A DNA stretch of 64,000 bases from ATX-6F1 sp943369485 (GTDB lineage: Bacteria; Cyanobacteriota; Cyanobacteriia; PCC-6307; Cyanobiaceae). The notes under the pieces were generated by a model, which was given only the letters and a program-made list of their open reading frames with translations, made no database searches and had not been told where the DNA came from. Positions 1-8,766 of the stretch are shown here, piece by piece. Positions within the stretch are counted from its first letter, which is position 1. Every line of letters starts with the position of its first letter. Both the position numbers and the translations under genes were made by a program. The stretch is from contig CALRNH020000009.1 of assembly GCA_943369485.1 (NCBI GenBank), positions 95,944 through 159,943 on the forward strand, given 5' to 3'.

Positions 1-600
1 GCGATGCTGGCATCACTTGAGCAGATCCTTGGGCTGGAATCACCGCTGGGCCTCACCGTCAAATGGAAGGTGGCTGCAGGGGCCGATGGCCAGGAGCGCA
101 AGTGGCTGGAGTGTTTGCTGGAGCGCCTCCCCGCCACGGCCCGGCTGCGGCTCGATGCCAACGGCGGCTGGGATCGCCTCACGGCCTTCGCCTGGGCTGA
201 TCGGCTGGCGGGGGAGCCGCGGCTGGAATGGCTGGAGCAGCCCCTCGCCCCCAGCGACCACGACGGCCTGCTGGAACTGGCGGCCGGAGTGCCGGTGGCC
301 CTGGATGAATCCCTGCGGGCCTGCCCTGAGCTCCACGCGACCTGGAACGGTTGGCAGGTGCGTCGCCCCGCCCTCGAAGGAGATCCGCGGCCCCTGTGGC
401 TGGAGCTGAGGCAGGGGGCATCGAGGCGGATGCTCAGCACCGCTTTGGAAACGGGGCTGGGCCAGCGCTTGGTGGCCCACCTGGCGGCGCTGCAGGCCCG
501 CGGCCCCACACCCACGGCTCCGGGGCTGGCGCCGGGCTGGTGCCCAGGTGGGCCGCTGTTCGAGAGCGATCCAGCTGTGGTTTGGGAGGCGGCGGTTTGA
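1..600 (+). CDS. menC: o-succinylbenzoate synthase, C-terminal part (cut by window edge)
   Basis: This is the C-terminal 199 residues of an enolase-superfamily enzyme; the reading frame is open at base 1, so the gene starts before the window. The family dehydrates SHCHC to o-succinylbenzoate in phylloquinone (vitamin K1) synthesis. The sequence shows the enolase-superfamily landmarks: a TVKWKV strand with the catalytic Lys pair region, LRLDANGGW, LEWLEQP and VALDESL, which supply the metal-binding Asp/Glu/Asp set. It ends in a TGA that overlaps the proposed TTG start of menE, so the two are translationally coupled. The menC call rests mainly on this pairing with menE. Confidence 0.88.
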   Translation, partial: AMLASLEQILGLESPLGLTVKWKVAAGADGQERKWLECLLERLPATARLRLDANGGWDRLTAFAWADRLAGEPRLEWLEQPLAPSDHDGLLELAAGVPVALDESLRACPELHATWNGWQVRRPALEGDPRPLWLELRQGASRRMLSTALETGLGQRLVAHLAALQARGPTPTAPGLAPGWCPGGPLFESDPAVVWEAAV

Positions 601-1820
601 TCCGCCGCCTGACCATTGGCGCCGATTCAGCGGCCACGGCCGCCGCCCTGGGGGCGCTCTGGGCCGAGGGGACCCTGGTGGGTCTGTCGTCTCCGCAGGA
701 CCAGAGCGAGCTGTCGGCGGCCCTGCCCGACCGGCTGGAGACCCCCTCCCCCTGGGGGCCGGGCGTGGTGATCGCCAGCGGCGGCAGCAGCGGCCGAAGG
801 CGCTGGTGCGTCCAGCCCCTGGCTGGGCTGGAGCGGGCGGCGGCGGCGGCGGCCCTGTGGCTGCAAGCCCAGGGCCTCGATCCGGCAGAGACCACCATGT
901 TCAATCCCCTGCCCCTGCACCACATCAGCGGCCTGATGCCCCTGGTGCGCGCGCGCCTGTGGGGGGGCCAGCTGCGCTGGCTGGAACCGGCCTTGATGCG
1001 CGAGCCGGAGGCGCTCGCGGAACGGGAACCTTTCTCCGCCGCTGGGCCGGCGCTGCTGTCGCTGGTGCCCACCCAGCTGCAGCGGCTGCTGGCCGATCCC
1101 GCCGGGATCAGCTGGCTGCAGGGGTTCGCTGTGATCTGGGTCGGCGGGACGGCCCTGGCGCCCGAGCTGGCGGAGACCGCCCGGCGCGCGCGATTGCGGC
1201 TCTCCCCCTGTTACGGCAGCACGGAGACCGGGGCGATGGTGACCGCTTTGCTGCCGGATCGCTTTCTCGCGGGGGAGGGTGGATGCGGCCACCCGCTGGC
1301 CCATGCCCAGCTGCGCATCGAACCAGCGAGCGGTGCGGTCCAGGTTCAGGCCACCAGCCTCAGCCCCGGATCCTGGGAAGCCGGGACCTTTCAGCCCTTG
1401 CAGGCGCCGGGCGGCTGGTGGAGCAGCGGTGACGGGGGCCGGCTGAGGGCGGTTGGGCTGGAGCTTCTGGGCCGGCTGGACGGTGCCCTCAGCAGTGGCG
1501 GCGAGACGGTGTTCCCCGAGGAGGTGGAGCGCCGGTTGCGGGAGCTGGCGGCTGCCGCCGATCTGCCCCTCGAGGCCGTGCTGGTGCTGGGGCAGCCCGA
1601 CCCGTTCTGGGGTCAGCGGCTGGTGGCGTTGGTGCGGGCCCAGAGCGGCGCCGACGCCCTTGCGCTGGTGGCTGGCCTGGAGCAGGCCGCGGCGGCCCTG
1701 CCCCCCTCCCAGCGGCCGCGCCATTGGCGGCCATGCCCGGAGCTGGCCCTGAATGCGCTGGGGAAATGGGAGCGGGGGCGCTGGGGGCGGTGGCTCCAGG
1801 AGGCCCCAACGCCTTCCTGA
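597..1820 (+). CDS. menE: o-succinylbenzoate--CoA ligase
   Basis: A 407-residue AMP-forming acyl-CoA synthetase that activates o-succinylbenzoate with ATP and CoA in phylloquinone synthesis. Visible adenylation motifs are a P-loop-like ASGGSSGRRRW near residue 60, YGSTETG, SSGDGG (in place of the usual TGD), GGETVFPEEVERRL and a C-terminal LGKWERG that carries the catalytic Lys. The frame stays open far upstream inside menC; I chose the TTG at 597 because it overlaps the menC stop (TTGA) and leaves a normal-length protein. The N-terminal domain is short compared with general acyl-CoA synthetases, as is common for MenE in cyanobacteria. Confidence 0.88.
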   Translation: MIRRLTIGADSAATAAALGALWAEGTLVGLSSPQDQSELSAALPDRLETPSPWGPGVVIASGGSSGRRRWCVQPLAGLERAAAAAALWLQAQGLDPAETTMFNPLPLHHISGLMPLVRARLWGGQLRWLEPALMREPEALAEREPFSAAGPALLSLVPTQLQRLLADPAGISWLQGFAVIWVGGTALAPELAETARRARLRLSPCYGSTETGAMVTALLPDRFLAGEGGCGHPLAHAQLRIEPASGAVQVQATSLSPGSWEAGTFQPLQAPGGWWSSGDGGRLRAVGLELLGRLDGALSSGGETVFPEEVERRLRELAAAADLPLEAVLVLGQPDPFWGQRLVALVRAQSGADALALVAGLEQAAAALPPSQRPRHWRPCPELALNALGKWERGRWGRWLQEAPTPS

Positions 1821-1908
1821 TCTGCGGCGACACTCCGTGACGCCGCGGAGCTGCCCGCATGACAGGGCCGAATGGTTCGGCTAGAAGCAGAGGGCCTGCC
1901 GTGCCCCG

Positions 1909-2187
1909 ATGACCGATAGCGATCTCACCGAGGTCAGCAACAAGAAGCTCGCCGCCGGACTGCTGGGCATCTTTCTGGGGGCCTTTGGCGTTCACAAGTT
2001 CGTGCTGGGTTACACCACCCCCGGTGTGATCATGGCGGTGGGCTCGGTGGTCGGAGGAGTGGTCACCTGCGGTTTCGCCAGCTTCGTGTTCGGCGTGATC
2101 GGCCTGATCGAGGGGATCATCTACCTCACCAAAACACCCGAGGAGTTCAAGGCCCTCTACATCGATGGCAAGAAGGAGTGGTTCTGA
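1909..2187 (+). CDS. TM2 domain-containing small membrane protein
   Basis: A 92-residue protein with the TM2 layout: a polar N-terminus, a first membrane segment (about residues 13-33) with the family-type GIFLGAFGVHKFVLG motif, a turn, and a second hydrophobic stretch (about 38-75) ending in EGIIYL. The biochemical role of TM2 proteins in cyanobacteria is unknown. The start ATG follows a weak purine stretch. The gene sits 88 bases after menE and overlaps the next small membrane protein by 10 bases. Confidence 0.8.
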   Translation: MTDSDLTEVSNKKLAAGLLGIFLGAFGVHKFVLGYTTPGVIMAVGSVVGGVVTCGFASFVFGVIGLIEGIIYLTKTPEEFKALYIDGKKEWF

Positions 2188-2402
2188 GCCGCTCCTCCAG
2201 CGACGCGGAGGTTCCTTCGGCCCCTCTCCCCGTTGATCGCCAAGCCGAGCGCCCTGCCTTGCGGCTGATCCTGGCGGTCGCGGCCCTGGTGAGCTTCAGC
2301 CTGGCTGGGGTCACGATCTCGGACGGTCTTCACCCCCTGGCCCTGCTGGCCAGCCTGCTGCCCCTCCAGCTGGCGGCGCTGCTCTGGGTGCTGCGCCGCT
2401 GA
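2178..2402 (+). CDS. small two-helix membrane protein, unknown function
   Basis: A 74-residue ORF starting at a GTG inside the end of the TM2 gene; the AAGGAG just before it can serve as a ribosome site, although it sits unusually close. The product has a polar N-terminus of about 27 residues and two hydrophobic segments (about 28-48 and 50-72) separated by SDGLHP. I do not recognise a family. The overlap and shared membrane nature suggest it works with, or is at least co-expressed with, the TM2 protein. It could be spurious, but no competing frame is convincing here. Confidence 0.55.
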   Translation: MVLSRSSSDAEVPSAPLPVDRQAERPALRLILAVAALVSFSLAGVTISDGLHPLALLASLLPLQLAALLWVLRR

Positions 2403-2427
2403 GGGAGCGCCACTGGGTGGCGGGTGC

Positions 2428-3003
2428 TCAGGGTTTGGGGCTGGATGAACCGTTGCCCAGATTTCCGCCCAGGTCGGTCTCGAGGAACACGCGCACCACA
2501 TCGCTGAGGGCGCTGACGCGGTTGATGGCCGCCTGCAGGGCGGGCAGGTTCACGGCCAGATCGGTGGTGGGGTAGGCCCGCAGGAAGCCGATCGGGGAAA
2601 GTTTCCCGTCACCGGCGTTGAGCCCCAGCACGGTTGCGGCCCGCAGGGCCGGCACCCCGGACTGGGGGGCCTGGAGGGGATAGAGGATGCGGGCCACCCG
2701 GGAAAGGGCCACGCCACCGAGGCGTGTGCCCAGCAGCCGGCTCGTGGTCACCAGCGGCAGGCTGACACCGCGGTTGAGCAGATCGGCCACGGTCTGGGGC
2801 TGCTGGCGGCCCAGCCGGATCAGATCGGCGAGCAGGCCCCTGGCCTCGCCCGTCTTGGCCAGGTGCTCCAGATCGGCTACGGGGATCGAGCGCCGGAAGG
2901 CGCCGCTCACGAACACAACCTGCTCGGCGGCGGGGGCGGGCAGGGGCAACAGGCCGAGGGAGACGCCCAGCAGGGCGAGGCTGAGCGCGGCGGTGCGGCG
3001 CAT
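2428..3003 (-). CDS. exported DUF1400-type protein
   Basis: A 191-residue secreted protein. The chosen ATG at 3003 gives a clear signal peptide (MRRTAALSLALLGVSLGLL... ending APAAEQ), whereas upstream in-frame codons add a polar tail without one. The mature part resembles the cyanobacterial DUF1400 domain, often found N-terminal to alpha/beta hydrolases: VVFVSGAFRRSIPVADLEHLAKTG followed by helical segments with LRAATVLGLNAGDGKLSPIGFLRAYP. Here only the DUF1400 part exists; no hydrolase domain follows. It is divergent from the membrane protein at 3089 with an 85-base shared upstream region. Confidence 0.72.
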   Translation of the reverse strand: MRRTAALSLALLGVSLGLLPLPAPAAEQVVFVSGAFRRSIPVADLEHLAKTGEARGLLADLIRLGRQQPQTVADLLNRGVSLPLVTTSRLLGTRLGGVALSRVARILYPLQAPQSGVPALRAATVLGLNAGDGKLSPIGFLRAYPTTDLAVNLPALQAAINRVSALSDVVRVFLETDLGGNLGNGSSSPKP

Positions 3004-3088
3004 GGTCGAAGGATCCTGGGGCCCTCCATCCCTAGCGCCGTTTCGTCCCCAACGGACCATTTCCCGTCAGTCCAGTCAAACTCCGCCC

Positions 3089-4474
3089 ATGCGCGATCCT
3101 GCGGCCGCCCCCCTTCGCCTTCGCTTTCGCCACCGGGGGCTGGGACGGTATGCCATCGCGGCGTTTCTGGCCCTCTGGCTGGTGGGCTGGGCCTTCGGCG
3201 AGCTGTTCGCCCTGGCGGCGCTGGTCCATGGCCTGGTCGCCTGGCTGGGTCTGGGCCCGGCTGGACCTGCGGCCGGCGTTGGCGGAACGTCCTCCTTGCT
3301 GGCCGGAGCCTTCCTGCTCGTCTGGCTGACCTTCTGGACCCTGGGTGGTCTGGTGGCGATCCGTGAGCTGCTGAGGATGCTCTGGGCCGTTGATGGCCTG
3401 GAACTGAACGGTGACGAACTGGTTCAGATTCGCCGGCTCGGACCCATGAGCCGCCGCCGTCGCTTCGACGCCCGGGCGATTCAGCAGGTGTCCGTGCGTG
3501 ATCGGGGTTCCAGCGGCGGCGCCGTGGTGGCCCGGCTGGAGTCCGAAACGGTGGTGCTGACCGATCTGGGCGCCAGGACCCAGTGGATCGAGGCGGTCCT
3601 GCAGCTGCGCGAGGCCTTGGGGTTGACGGAAGAGGCCAAAGCTCAGGCCATCACCGAACCCGCCGGCGCCTCCATGGCCGTCGCACCGGCCCTGCCGCCC
3701 CCGGGCTGGGAGGCCCTGTCCGATCCCTTGGGTGAGCGGCTGCTGGTGAGTGATCGGCGCATCCGGCGCCGCCAGGCCCTGGTGATGACGGGGTTCACGG
3801 CCCTGGTGCTCGCTGCCGCCGCAGCCCTGGCCCGCAGCAGCCTTGAGACTCCGGGGCTGTGGGCGCTGACAGTGGTCGCCGCCGTTCTGGCCGGCCTCTG
3901 CGGCTGGGGTGCGATCTGGCTGGCCTTCGGCCGGATCGAATGGCGCCTCGGCCCGCGCCAGCTGGTCCAGCAACGCCGCTTCCGGGGCCGGGCGCGTGAG
4001 CGCTGGCGGGCCAGGGCCCTTGAGCTGCTGGAAACCTGCGACAGCGACAACGACCGCTGGTACGACCTGCGGGCGATCGAGATCAGTGGAGACGGTCAGT
4101 GCCAGCCGCCCAAGGCCCTCAGCCTCACCAAGGTGCTCCACGACCCCAGCGTGCCCCGCGCCCTGGGGCTCTGGCTGGCCCGTCAGACCCGGGTGCCTTT
4201 CCACGACCGGGTGCCCAGCGAGGCGGAGCGCCTGGCCGAGCGTGAGGCCGAACTGACCAGGTTGCGCGATCAACTGGCCCGGTCCGGTCGTGCCGGTCGC
4301 TGGCTGCTCGGGGCTCTGGAGCGGGCTGTGGGCCCTAGTGATCTGCCGGCCGAGGCGCCACGGCGGCCTCAGCAGCAGGTTCAGCGGCGTTCGACGCCTT
4401 CAGCCAGCGGGCGATCGGCTCCGGAAGCCCGCAGCGCTGACGGGTCGCCGCCTCGATCGCCCGGTGACGGGTGA
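3089..4474 (+). CDS. four-helix membrane protein of unknown function
   Basis: A 461-residue protein starting at the ATG at 3089. Two hydrophobic hairpins can be seen: residues about 20-50 with 68-90, and about 230-250 with 255-280. Each is followed by a soluble stretch that looks like the PH-like or YdbT-type beta domain seen in two-copy membrane proteins (GLELNGDELVQIRRLGP... and FGRIEWRLGPRQLVQQRR...), so this may be an internal duplication. The C-terminus is a charged coiled coil (AERLAEREAELTRLRDQLA) and then a Pro/Ser/Arg-rich tail that overlaps the convergent thioesterase gene by 140 bases. No function is recognised. Confidence 0.7.
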   Translation: MRDPAAAPLRLRFRHRGLGRYAIAAFLALWLVGWAFGELFALAALVHGLVAWLGLGPAGPAAGVGGTSSLLAGAFLLVWLTFWTLGGLVAIRELLRMLWAVDGLELNGDELVQIRRLGPMSRRRRFDARAIQQVSVRDRGSSGGAVVARLESETVVLTDLGARTQWIEAVLQLREALGLTEEAKAQAITEPAGASMAVAPALPPPGWEALSDPLGERLLVSDRRIRRRQALVMTGFTALVLAAAAALARSSLETPGLWALTVVAAVLAGLCGWGAIWLAFGRIEWRLGPRQLVQQRRFRGRARERWRARALELLETCDSDNDRWYDLRAIEISGDGQCQPPKALSLTKVLHDPSVPRALGLWLARQTRVPFHDRVPSEAERLAEREAELTRLRDQLARSGRAGRWLLGALERAVGPSDLPAEAPRRPQQQVQRRSTPSASGRSAPEARSADGSPPRSPGDG

Positions 4475-4865
4475 GAGCCGTGGCGGCCTCAAAACCGCCG
4501 GCCTCGAAGCGGTAGCGCACCTCAAGCAGGCCCTCCTCCAGGGCCACCGGGGCCACGGTGATCACCAGGGCATCGCCGGCGAACAGGGGCCGCTTGAAGT
4601 CGGCTCGGGTGTGCACGATCGGCAGCGCCACCACAGGATGGCCCACGCCACCAGGCAGTTCGGTGCGCCAGGCGGGGCCCGGGAAGATTTCGGCGGAGCT
4701 CAGCCCGAAGCTCTCCAGGCTCTGCTCATAGGCCTCGTGGCACCAGCGCAGCAGCTGGTGGAAGTGCATCACCCCGGCGGCGTCCGTGTCACCAAAACGG
4801 ACAGTGCGGCTCTGGTGCAACCAGTGGCCGGGAACGGGGGGATCCTTGAAAAAGTTGTCGAACAA
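4335..4865 (-). CDS. menI: 1,4-dihydroxy-2-naphthoyl-CoA hydrolase (hot-dog thioesterase)
   Basis: A 176-residue hot-dog thioesterase resembling Synechocystis Slr0204, which releases DHNA from its CoA ester in phylloquinone synthesis. The 4HBT-type active-site segment FGDTDAAGVMHFHQLLRWCHEAYE is present (as two adjoining pieces), with the catalytic Asp at about residue 26. It starts at a TTG three bases after the ndhH stop, so it is probably co-transcribed with ndhH. The last ~45 residues are Ala/Pro-rich and overlap the tail of the convergent membrane protein gene. With menC and menE nearby this makes a loose phylloquinone cluster. Confidence 0.82.
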   Translation of the reverse strand: MFDNFFKDPPVPGHWLHQSRTVRFGDTDAAGVMHFHQLLRWCHEAYEQSLESFGLSSAEIFPGPAWRTELPGGVGHPVVALPIVHTRADFKRPLFAGDALVITVAPVALEEGLLEVRYRFEAGGFEAATALTRHRAIEAATRQRCGLPEPIARWLKASNAAEPAAEAAVAPRPADH

Positions 4866-4868
4866 CCG

Positions 4869-6053
4869 TCAGCGATCCACCGAGCCCATGATCACGTCGA
4901 TCGAACCAAGAATCGCCATGATGTCTGCCACCTTGGCCCCGGTGAGGATGTGGGGCAGGATCTGGAGGTTGTTGAAATCGGCGGCGCGGATCTTCCAGCG
5001 CCACGGGGTCACATCATCGTTGCCCATGATGAACACGCCCAGTTCACCCTTCCCTGACTCGAGCCGGGCATAGAGCTCTCCACCTGGGATCTTGAAGGTG
5101 GGGGCCACCTTCTTGGCGATGTATTGGTAATCGAAACCGGAGGACTCGCCCCCCTTGCCCTCGGTGATCCGCCGCGCCTCCAGGCTTTCGGTGGGGCCGC
5201 CTGGGATGGCCTTGGCGGCCTGGCGCAGGATCTTGAGCGATTCGCGCATCTCCTGGATCCGCACCCGGTAACGGGCGTAGCAATCGCCCTCGGTGGCGGT
5301 GGCCACGTCCCAGTCGAAGTCGTCGTAGCACTCGTAGTGATCCACCTTGCGCAGGTCCCAGGGCACGCCGGAGGCGCGGAGCATTGGCCCAGAGAGGCTC
5401 CAGTTGATCGCCATCTCGCGGCTGATCACCCCGAGGCCCTCGATACGGCGTTTGAAGATCGGGTTGTTGGTGATCAGTTTCTCGTATTCGTCGATCTTGG
5501 GGCCGAACCAGTCGCAGAAATCCAGCAGCTTGTCGAGCCAGCCGTAGGGCAGATCCACCGCCACGCCGCCGATGCGGAAGTAGTTGTTGTTGATCAGCCG
5601 CTGCCCCGTGGCCGCCTCCCAGAGGTCGTAGATCATCTCCCGCTCGCGGAAGATGTAGAAGAACGGCGTCTGGGCGCCCACGTCCGCCAGGAAAGGGCCG
5701 AGCCAGAGCAGGTGGTTGGCGATGCGGTTGAGCTCCAGCATCAGCACCCGGATGTGGCTGGCCCGTTTGGGCACCGGGATGTCGGCCAGCTTTTCGGGGG
5801 CGTTGACGGTGATCGCCTCGTTGAACATGCCGGCGGCGTAGTCCCAGCGGCTCACGTAGGGCACGAACATCACGTTCGTGCGGTTCTCGGCGATCTTCTC
5901 CATGCCGCGGTGGAGGTAGCCGATCACCGGCTCGCAGTCCACCACGTCTTCGCCATCGAGGGTGACCACCAGCCGCAGCACCCCGTGCATGGAGGGGTGA
6001 TGGGGGCCGAAGTTGATCACCATCGGCTCCGTGCGCGTTTCGAGCTGCGTCAT
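4869..6053 (-). CDS. ndhH: NAD(P)H-quinone oxidoreductase subunit H
   Basis: A 394-residue 49-kDa-type subunit of the cyanobacterial NDH-1 complex, located in the membrane-extrinsic arm near the quinone site. The start at 6053 gives MTQLETRTEPMVINFGPHHP, with the family signature GPHHPSMHGVLRLVVTLDGE and, near the C-terminus, YARLESGKGELGVF and the ending DVIMGSVDR. Its length matches known NdhH proteins. It is divergent from rsmH with about 50 bases between them and is followed by the DHNA-CoA thioesterase gene. The linking of quinone synthesis and a quinone-reducing complex may be coincidental. Confidence 0.96.
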   Translation of the reverse strand: MTQLETRTEPMVINFGPHHPSMHGVLRLVVTLDGEDVVDCEPVIGYLHRGMEKIAENRTNVMFVPYVSRWDYAAGMFNEAITVNAPEKLADIPVPKRASHIRVLMLELNRIANHLLWLGPFLADVGAQTPFFYIFREREMIYDLWEAATGQRLINNNYFRIGGVAVDLPYGWLDKLLDFCDWFGPKIDEYEKLITNNPIFKRRIEGLGVISREMAINWSLSGPMLRASGVPWDLRKVDHYECYDDFDWDVATATEGDCYARYRVRIQEMRESLKILRQAAKAIPGGPTESLEARRITEGKGGESSGFDYQYIAKKVAPTFKIPGGELYARLESGKGELGVFIMGNDDVTPWRWKIRAADFNNLQILPHILTGAKVADIMAILGSIDVIMGSVDR

Positions 6054-6102
6054 GGCGCCGTGAGCGAGGTCGTAGGGGGGGATCTTAGGAAGGTGAGCGA
6101 GC

Positions 6103-7086
6103 TTGTTTGGGTCTCCGCAGCGTCGTTTGACTGAAATCAACCCAGCCCTGGTCCCTTTGACCTCGGATTTCGAGCATGTCCCCGTGCTCGCAGGACCCTT
6201 GGCCGAGGGGTTCGCGTCCCTGCCGCCCGAGGGGCTGCTGATCGACTGCACCGTGGGGGGTGGCGGCCACAGCGCCCTGCTGCTGGAGGCCCACCCTGGC
6301 CTGCGCCTGATCGGCCTCGACCAGGACCCCACCGCCCTGGAGGCGGCCCACCGGCGCCTGACCCCGTTCGGCGATCGCGTCACGCTGGTGGCGACGAACT
6401 TCGCCGACTTCACCCCCCCAGGGCCAGCGGTCGGGGTGCTGGCGGATCTGGGGGTGAGCAGCCCTCAGCTGGACGTGGCCGCACGGGGCTTCAGTTTTCG
6501 CGCCGATGGCCCCCTGGACATGCGCATGAATCCGGGGGCCGGCGAGACCGCCGCCGAGCTGATCGATCGCCTCTCGGAAGGGGAGCTGGCCGACCTGATC
6601 TATGCCTATGGGGAGGAGCGACTGTCGCGGCGCATCGCCCGCAGGATCGTCGAGCAGCGGCCCTGGGGCAGCGAGGCGGCCCTTGATGCCGATCGTGATG
6701 CCGATCGGGGGACCGCGGCCTTGGCTTATCTGGTGGCCGGCTGCTACCCACCCAAGGCCCGCCGCGGCCGCCTTCACCCCGCCACCCGCACCTTCCAGGC
6801 CCTGCGCATCGCCGTCAACGACGAGTTGGGGGCCCTCGACAGCCTGCTGCGGCACGCCCCCGACTGGCTGGTTCCCGGCGGCCTGCTGGCGCTGATCAGT
6901 TTCCATTCGCTCGAAGACCGGCGGGTGAAAACCGCTTTTCTGAGTGATGGGCGGCTGGAGCGGATCACACGCAAGCCCCTGGTGGCCGATGGGGCGGAGC
7001 AGGAGCTCAACCCCCGCAGCCGCTCCGCCAAGCTGCGGGTGGCCCGTCGGCGGCTGGCCCAGGCCCAGCACCAGGAGAGTCCATGA
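6103..7086 (+). CDS. rsmH: 16S rRNA (cytosine(1402)-N(4))-methyltransferase
   Basis: A 327-residue SAM-dependent methyltransferase that modifies C1402 in the ribosomal P site. The motifs are the N-terminal HVPVL, the SAM-binding DCTVGGGGHS, GLDQDP, VGVLADLGVSSPQLD, and the C-terminal SFHSLEDRRVK with NPRSRSAKLRVA. The start is uncertain: the TTG at 6103 is the first in frame, and a second TTG at 6127 would give MTEINPAL. The stop overlaps the next gene by four bases (ATGA), so the DUF456 protein is translationally coupled. Confidence 0.94.
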   Translation: MFGSPQRRLTEINPALVPLTSDFEHVPVLAGPLAEGFASLPPEGLLIDCTVGGGGHSALLLEAHPGLRLIGLDQDPTALEAAHRRLTPFGDRVTLVATNFADFTPPGPAVGVLADLGVSSPQLDVAARGFSFRADGPLDMRMNPGAGETAAELIDRLSEGELADLIYAYGEERLSRRIARRIVEQRPWGSEAALDADRDADRGTAALAYLVAGCYPPKARRGRLHPATRTFQALRIAVNDELGALDSLLRHAPDWLVPGGLLALISFHSLEDRRVKTAFLSDGRLERITRKPLVADGAEQELNPRSRSAKLRVARRRLAQAQHQESP

Positions 7087-7625
7087 ACCAGCAGGACGCG
7101 ATCTGGTGGCTGGCACTGCTGATCCAGCTGGTGGCGATCCCCGGCACCCTCTTCCCGGTGCTGCCGGGCCTGGCCCTGCTGCCCCTGGGGGCGGGCCTTT
7201 GGACCTGGTCGGTGGGCTGGGCTATGGGCTGGCCGGCCCTGGCGCTGGCCAGCGCGATCCTTCTGTTGGGCTGGGCTGCCGACGCCCTCGGGATGCTGCT
7301 GGGGGCGGCACGGCTGCAGGCCACCCGCTGGGCCTACATCGGCGCCGGCCTGGGGCTGCTGGTGGGGCTGCTGGGGCTGCTGCCCGCCCTGCCCGTGGGC
7401 GGTCCGCTGGTGGGGGCCCTGGTGGGGCCGCTGCTGGGGGCCGCCCTGGGTGAACTGCTGAGTGCCTCCGGCGAGCTGGGCCCCTTCGGCCTTGAGCGCC
7501 TGAAGCGCTCGCTGCTGGTGGGGCTGGCGGTGGTGGCCGGAATGCTGGTGAGCCGCCTGGCCCAGGTGATCCTGGCGGTGGTCGGCGTGGCGGGCTTCGT
7601 GCTTCTCACCGGGATGGTGCGCTGA
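7083..7625 (+). CDS. DUF456 family membrane protein
   Basis: A 180-residue, almost entirely hydrophobic protein with about five membrane segments and many Gly residues (for example GLLGLLPALPVGGPLVGALVG), matching the DUF456 pattern. No biochemical role is established for the family. It starts within the rsmH stop codon and its last 20 bases overlap the convergent cysteine desulfurase gene. Confidence 0.8.
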   Translation: MNQQDAIWWLALLIQLVAIPGTLFPVLPGLALLPLGAGLWTWSVGWAMGWPALALASAILLLGWAADALGMLLGAARLQATRWAYIGAGLGLLVGLLGLLPALPVGGPLVGALVGPLLGAALGELLSASGELGPFGLERLKRSLLVGLAVVAGMLVSRLAQVILAVVGVAGFVLLTGMVR

Positions 7626-8766
7626 GGGGCTGGCCCCTCAACTCGTTCAGCGTGCGGCTGAGCACCGCGATGGCCTGATCGATCTCGGCTTCCGTGGTGC
7701 CGCGGCCCAAGCCGAAGCGGATCGAGGCGGCCGCCTCGGCGCGGCTGCGCCCCAGGGCCGCCAGCACGTGGGAGGGGCTGCCGCTGCTGCAGGCCGAGCC
7801 GCCGCTCACCGCCAGCTGGCGCCGCAGGGCGCCATGCAGCCGGCTCCCCTCCACACCACCGATGGTCACGTTGAGGTTATGGGCCAGGCGCTGGGATGGG
7901 TGGCCGTTGAGCCGCACATCGCCTAGGGCTTCCAGGGCGTTCCAGAGCCGATCCCGCAGGGCACCGAGGCGCTCGGCGCGGGGCCCCCGGTCGGCCGCCG
8001 CCAGCTGGGCCGCCACGGCCAGCCCCACGATCAGCGGCACGGCCAGGGTGCCGGCCCGCAGGCCCCCCTCCTGGCCACCGCCATGCTGCTGGGGCGCCGG
8101 CCGCACCCCGCCGGCCAGAACCAGGGCGCCGATGCCCTTGGGGCCGTAGAGCTTGTGGCCGCTGAGGCTGAGCAGGTCGATGCCCAGTTCCCTTGGCCTC
8201 AGGTTCAGGTGGCCGAAGGCCTGGGCCGCGTCGCAGTGGAAGCTGATGCCGCGGCTGCGGCAGAGGGCCCCGATCGCCGCCAGGGGCTGGATCACGCCGA
8301 TCTCGTTGTTGGCGGCCATCACGCTCACCAGCACGGTGCCTGGGCGAAGGGCGTCCTCCAGCTCGCTCAGGTCCACCAGGCCGTCGGGGTTCACCGGCAG
8401 CACCGTCAGCTCGAAGCCCTTTGACTCCAGATGCCGCAGGGGATCGAGCACGGCCCGGTGTTCCGTGGCCAGGGTCACCAGGTGGCGGCCCTGGCCCGCC
8501 CGCGTTTCAACGATTCCTTTGAGGGCCAGGTTGTTGGCCTCGGTGGCGCCACTGGTGAACACCAGCGCCTCAGGTTCCACCCCCAGGCCAGTGGCCAGAG
8601 AGCTGCGCGCCTGCTCCACGGCGGCGCTTGCCATCAGCCCCGGGCGGTGCAGGCGGCTGGCGGGGTTGGCGAACTGCTCGCTCCAGTAGGGCGCCATCGC
8701 GGCCATCACCTCCGGGGCGCAGGGGGTGGTGGCCTGGTGATCGAGATAGGGGACGTTGGCGGCCAG
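7606..8766 (-). CDS. cysteine desulfurase (NifS/IscS class V aminotransferase)
   Basis: A PLP enzyme that removes sulfur from cysteine for Fe-S clusters and thionucleosides. The PLP Lys lies in SLSGHKLYGPKG, the catalytic Cys in GGSACSSGSPS, and FTSGATEANNLALKG is also present. The first standard in-frame start is a GTG at 8709, but the conserved N-terminal NVPYLDHQATTPCAPEV is encoded just upstream. The only start-like codon before an in-frame TGA is a CTG at 8766. I extend the gene to that CTG (386 residues); with the GTG it would be 367 residues and lack the conserved N-terminus. The 3' end overlaps the convergent DUF456 gene by 20 bases. Confidence 0.9.
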   Translation of the reverse strand: MAANVPYLDHQATTPCAPEVMAAMAPYWSEQFANPASRLHRPGLMASAAVEQARSSLATGLGVEPEALVFTSGATEANNLALKGIVETRAGQGRHLVTLATEHRAVLDPLRHLESKGFELTVLPVNPDGLVDLSELEDALRPGTVLVSVMAANNEIGVIQPLAAIGALCRSRGISFHCDAAQAFGHLNLRPRELGIDLLSLSGHKLYGPKGIGALVLAGGVRPAPQQHGGGQEGGLRAGTLAVPLIVGLAVAAQLAAADRGPRAERLGALRDRLWNALEALGDVRLNGHPSQRLAHNLNVTIGGVEGSRLHGALRRQLAVSGGSACSSGSPSHVLAALGRSRAEAAASIRFGLGRGTTEAEIDQAIAVLSRTLNELRGQPLSAPSR

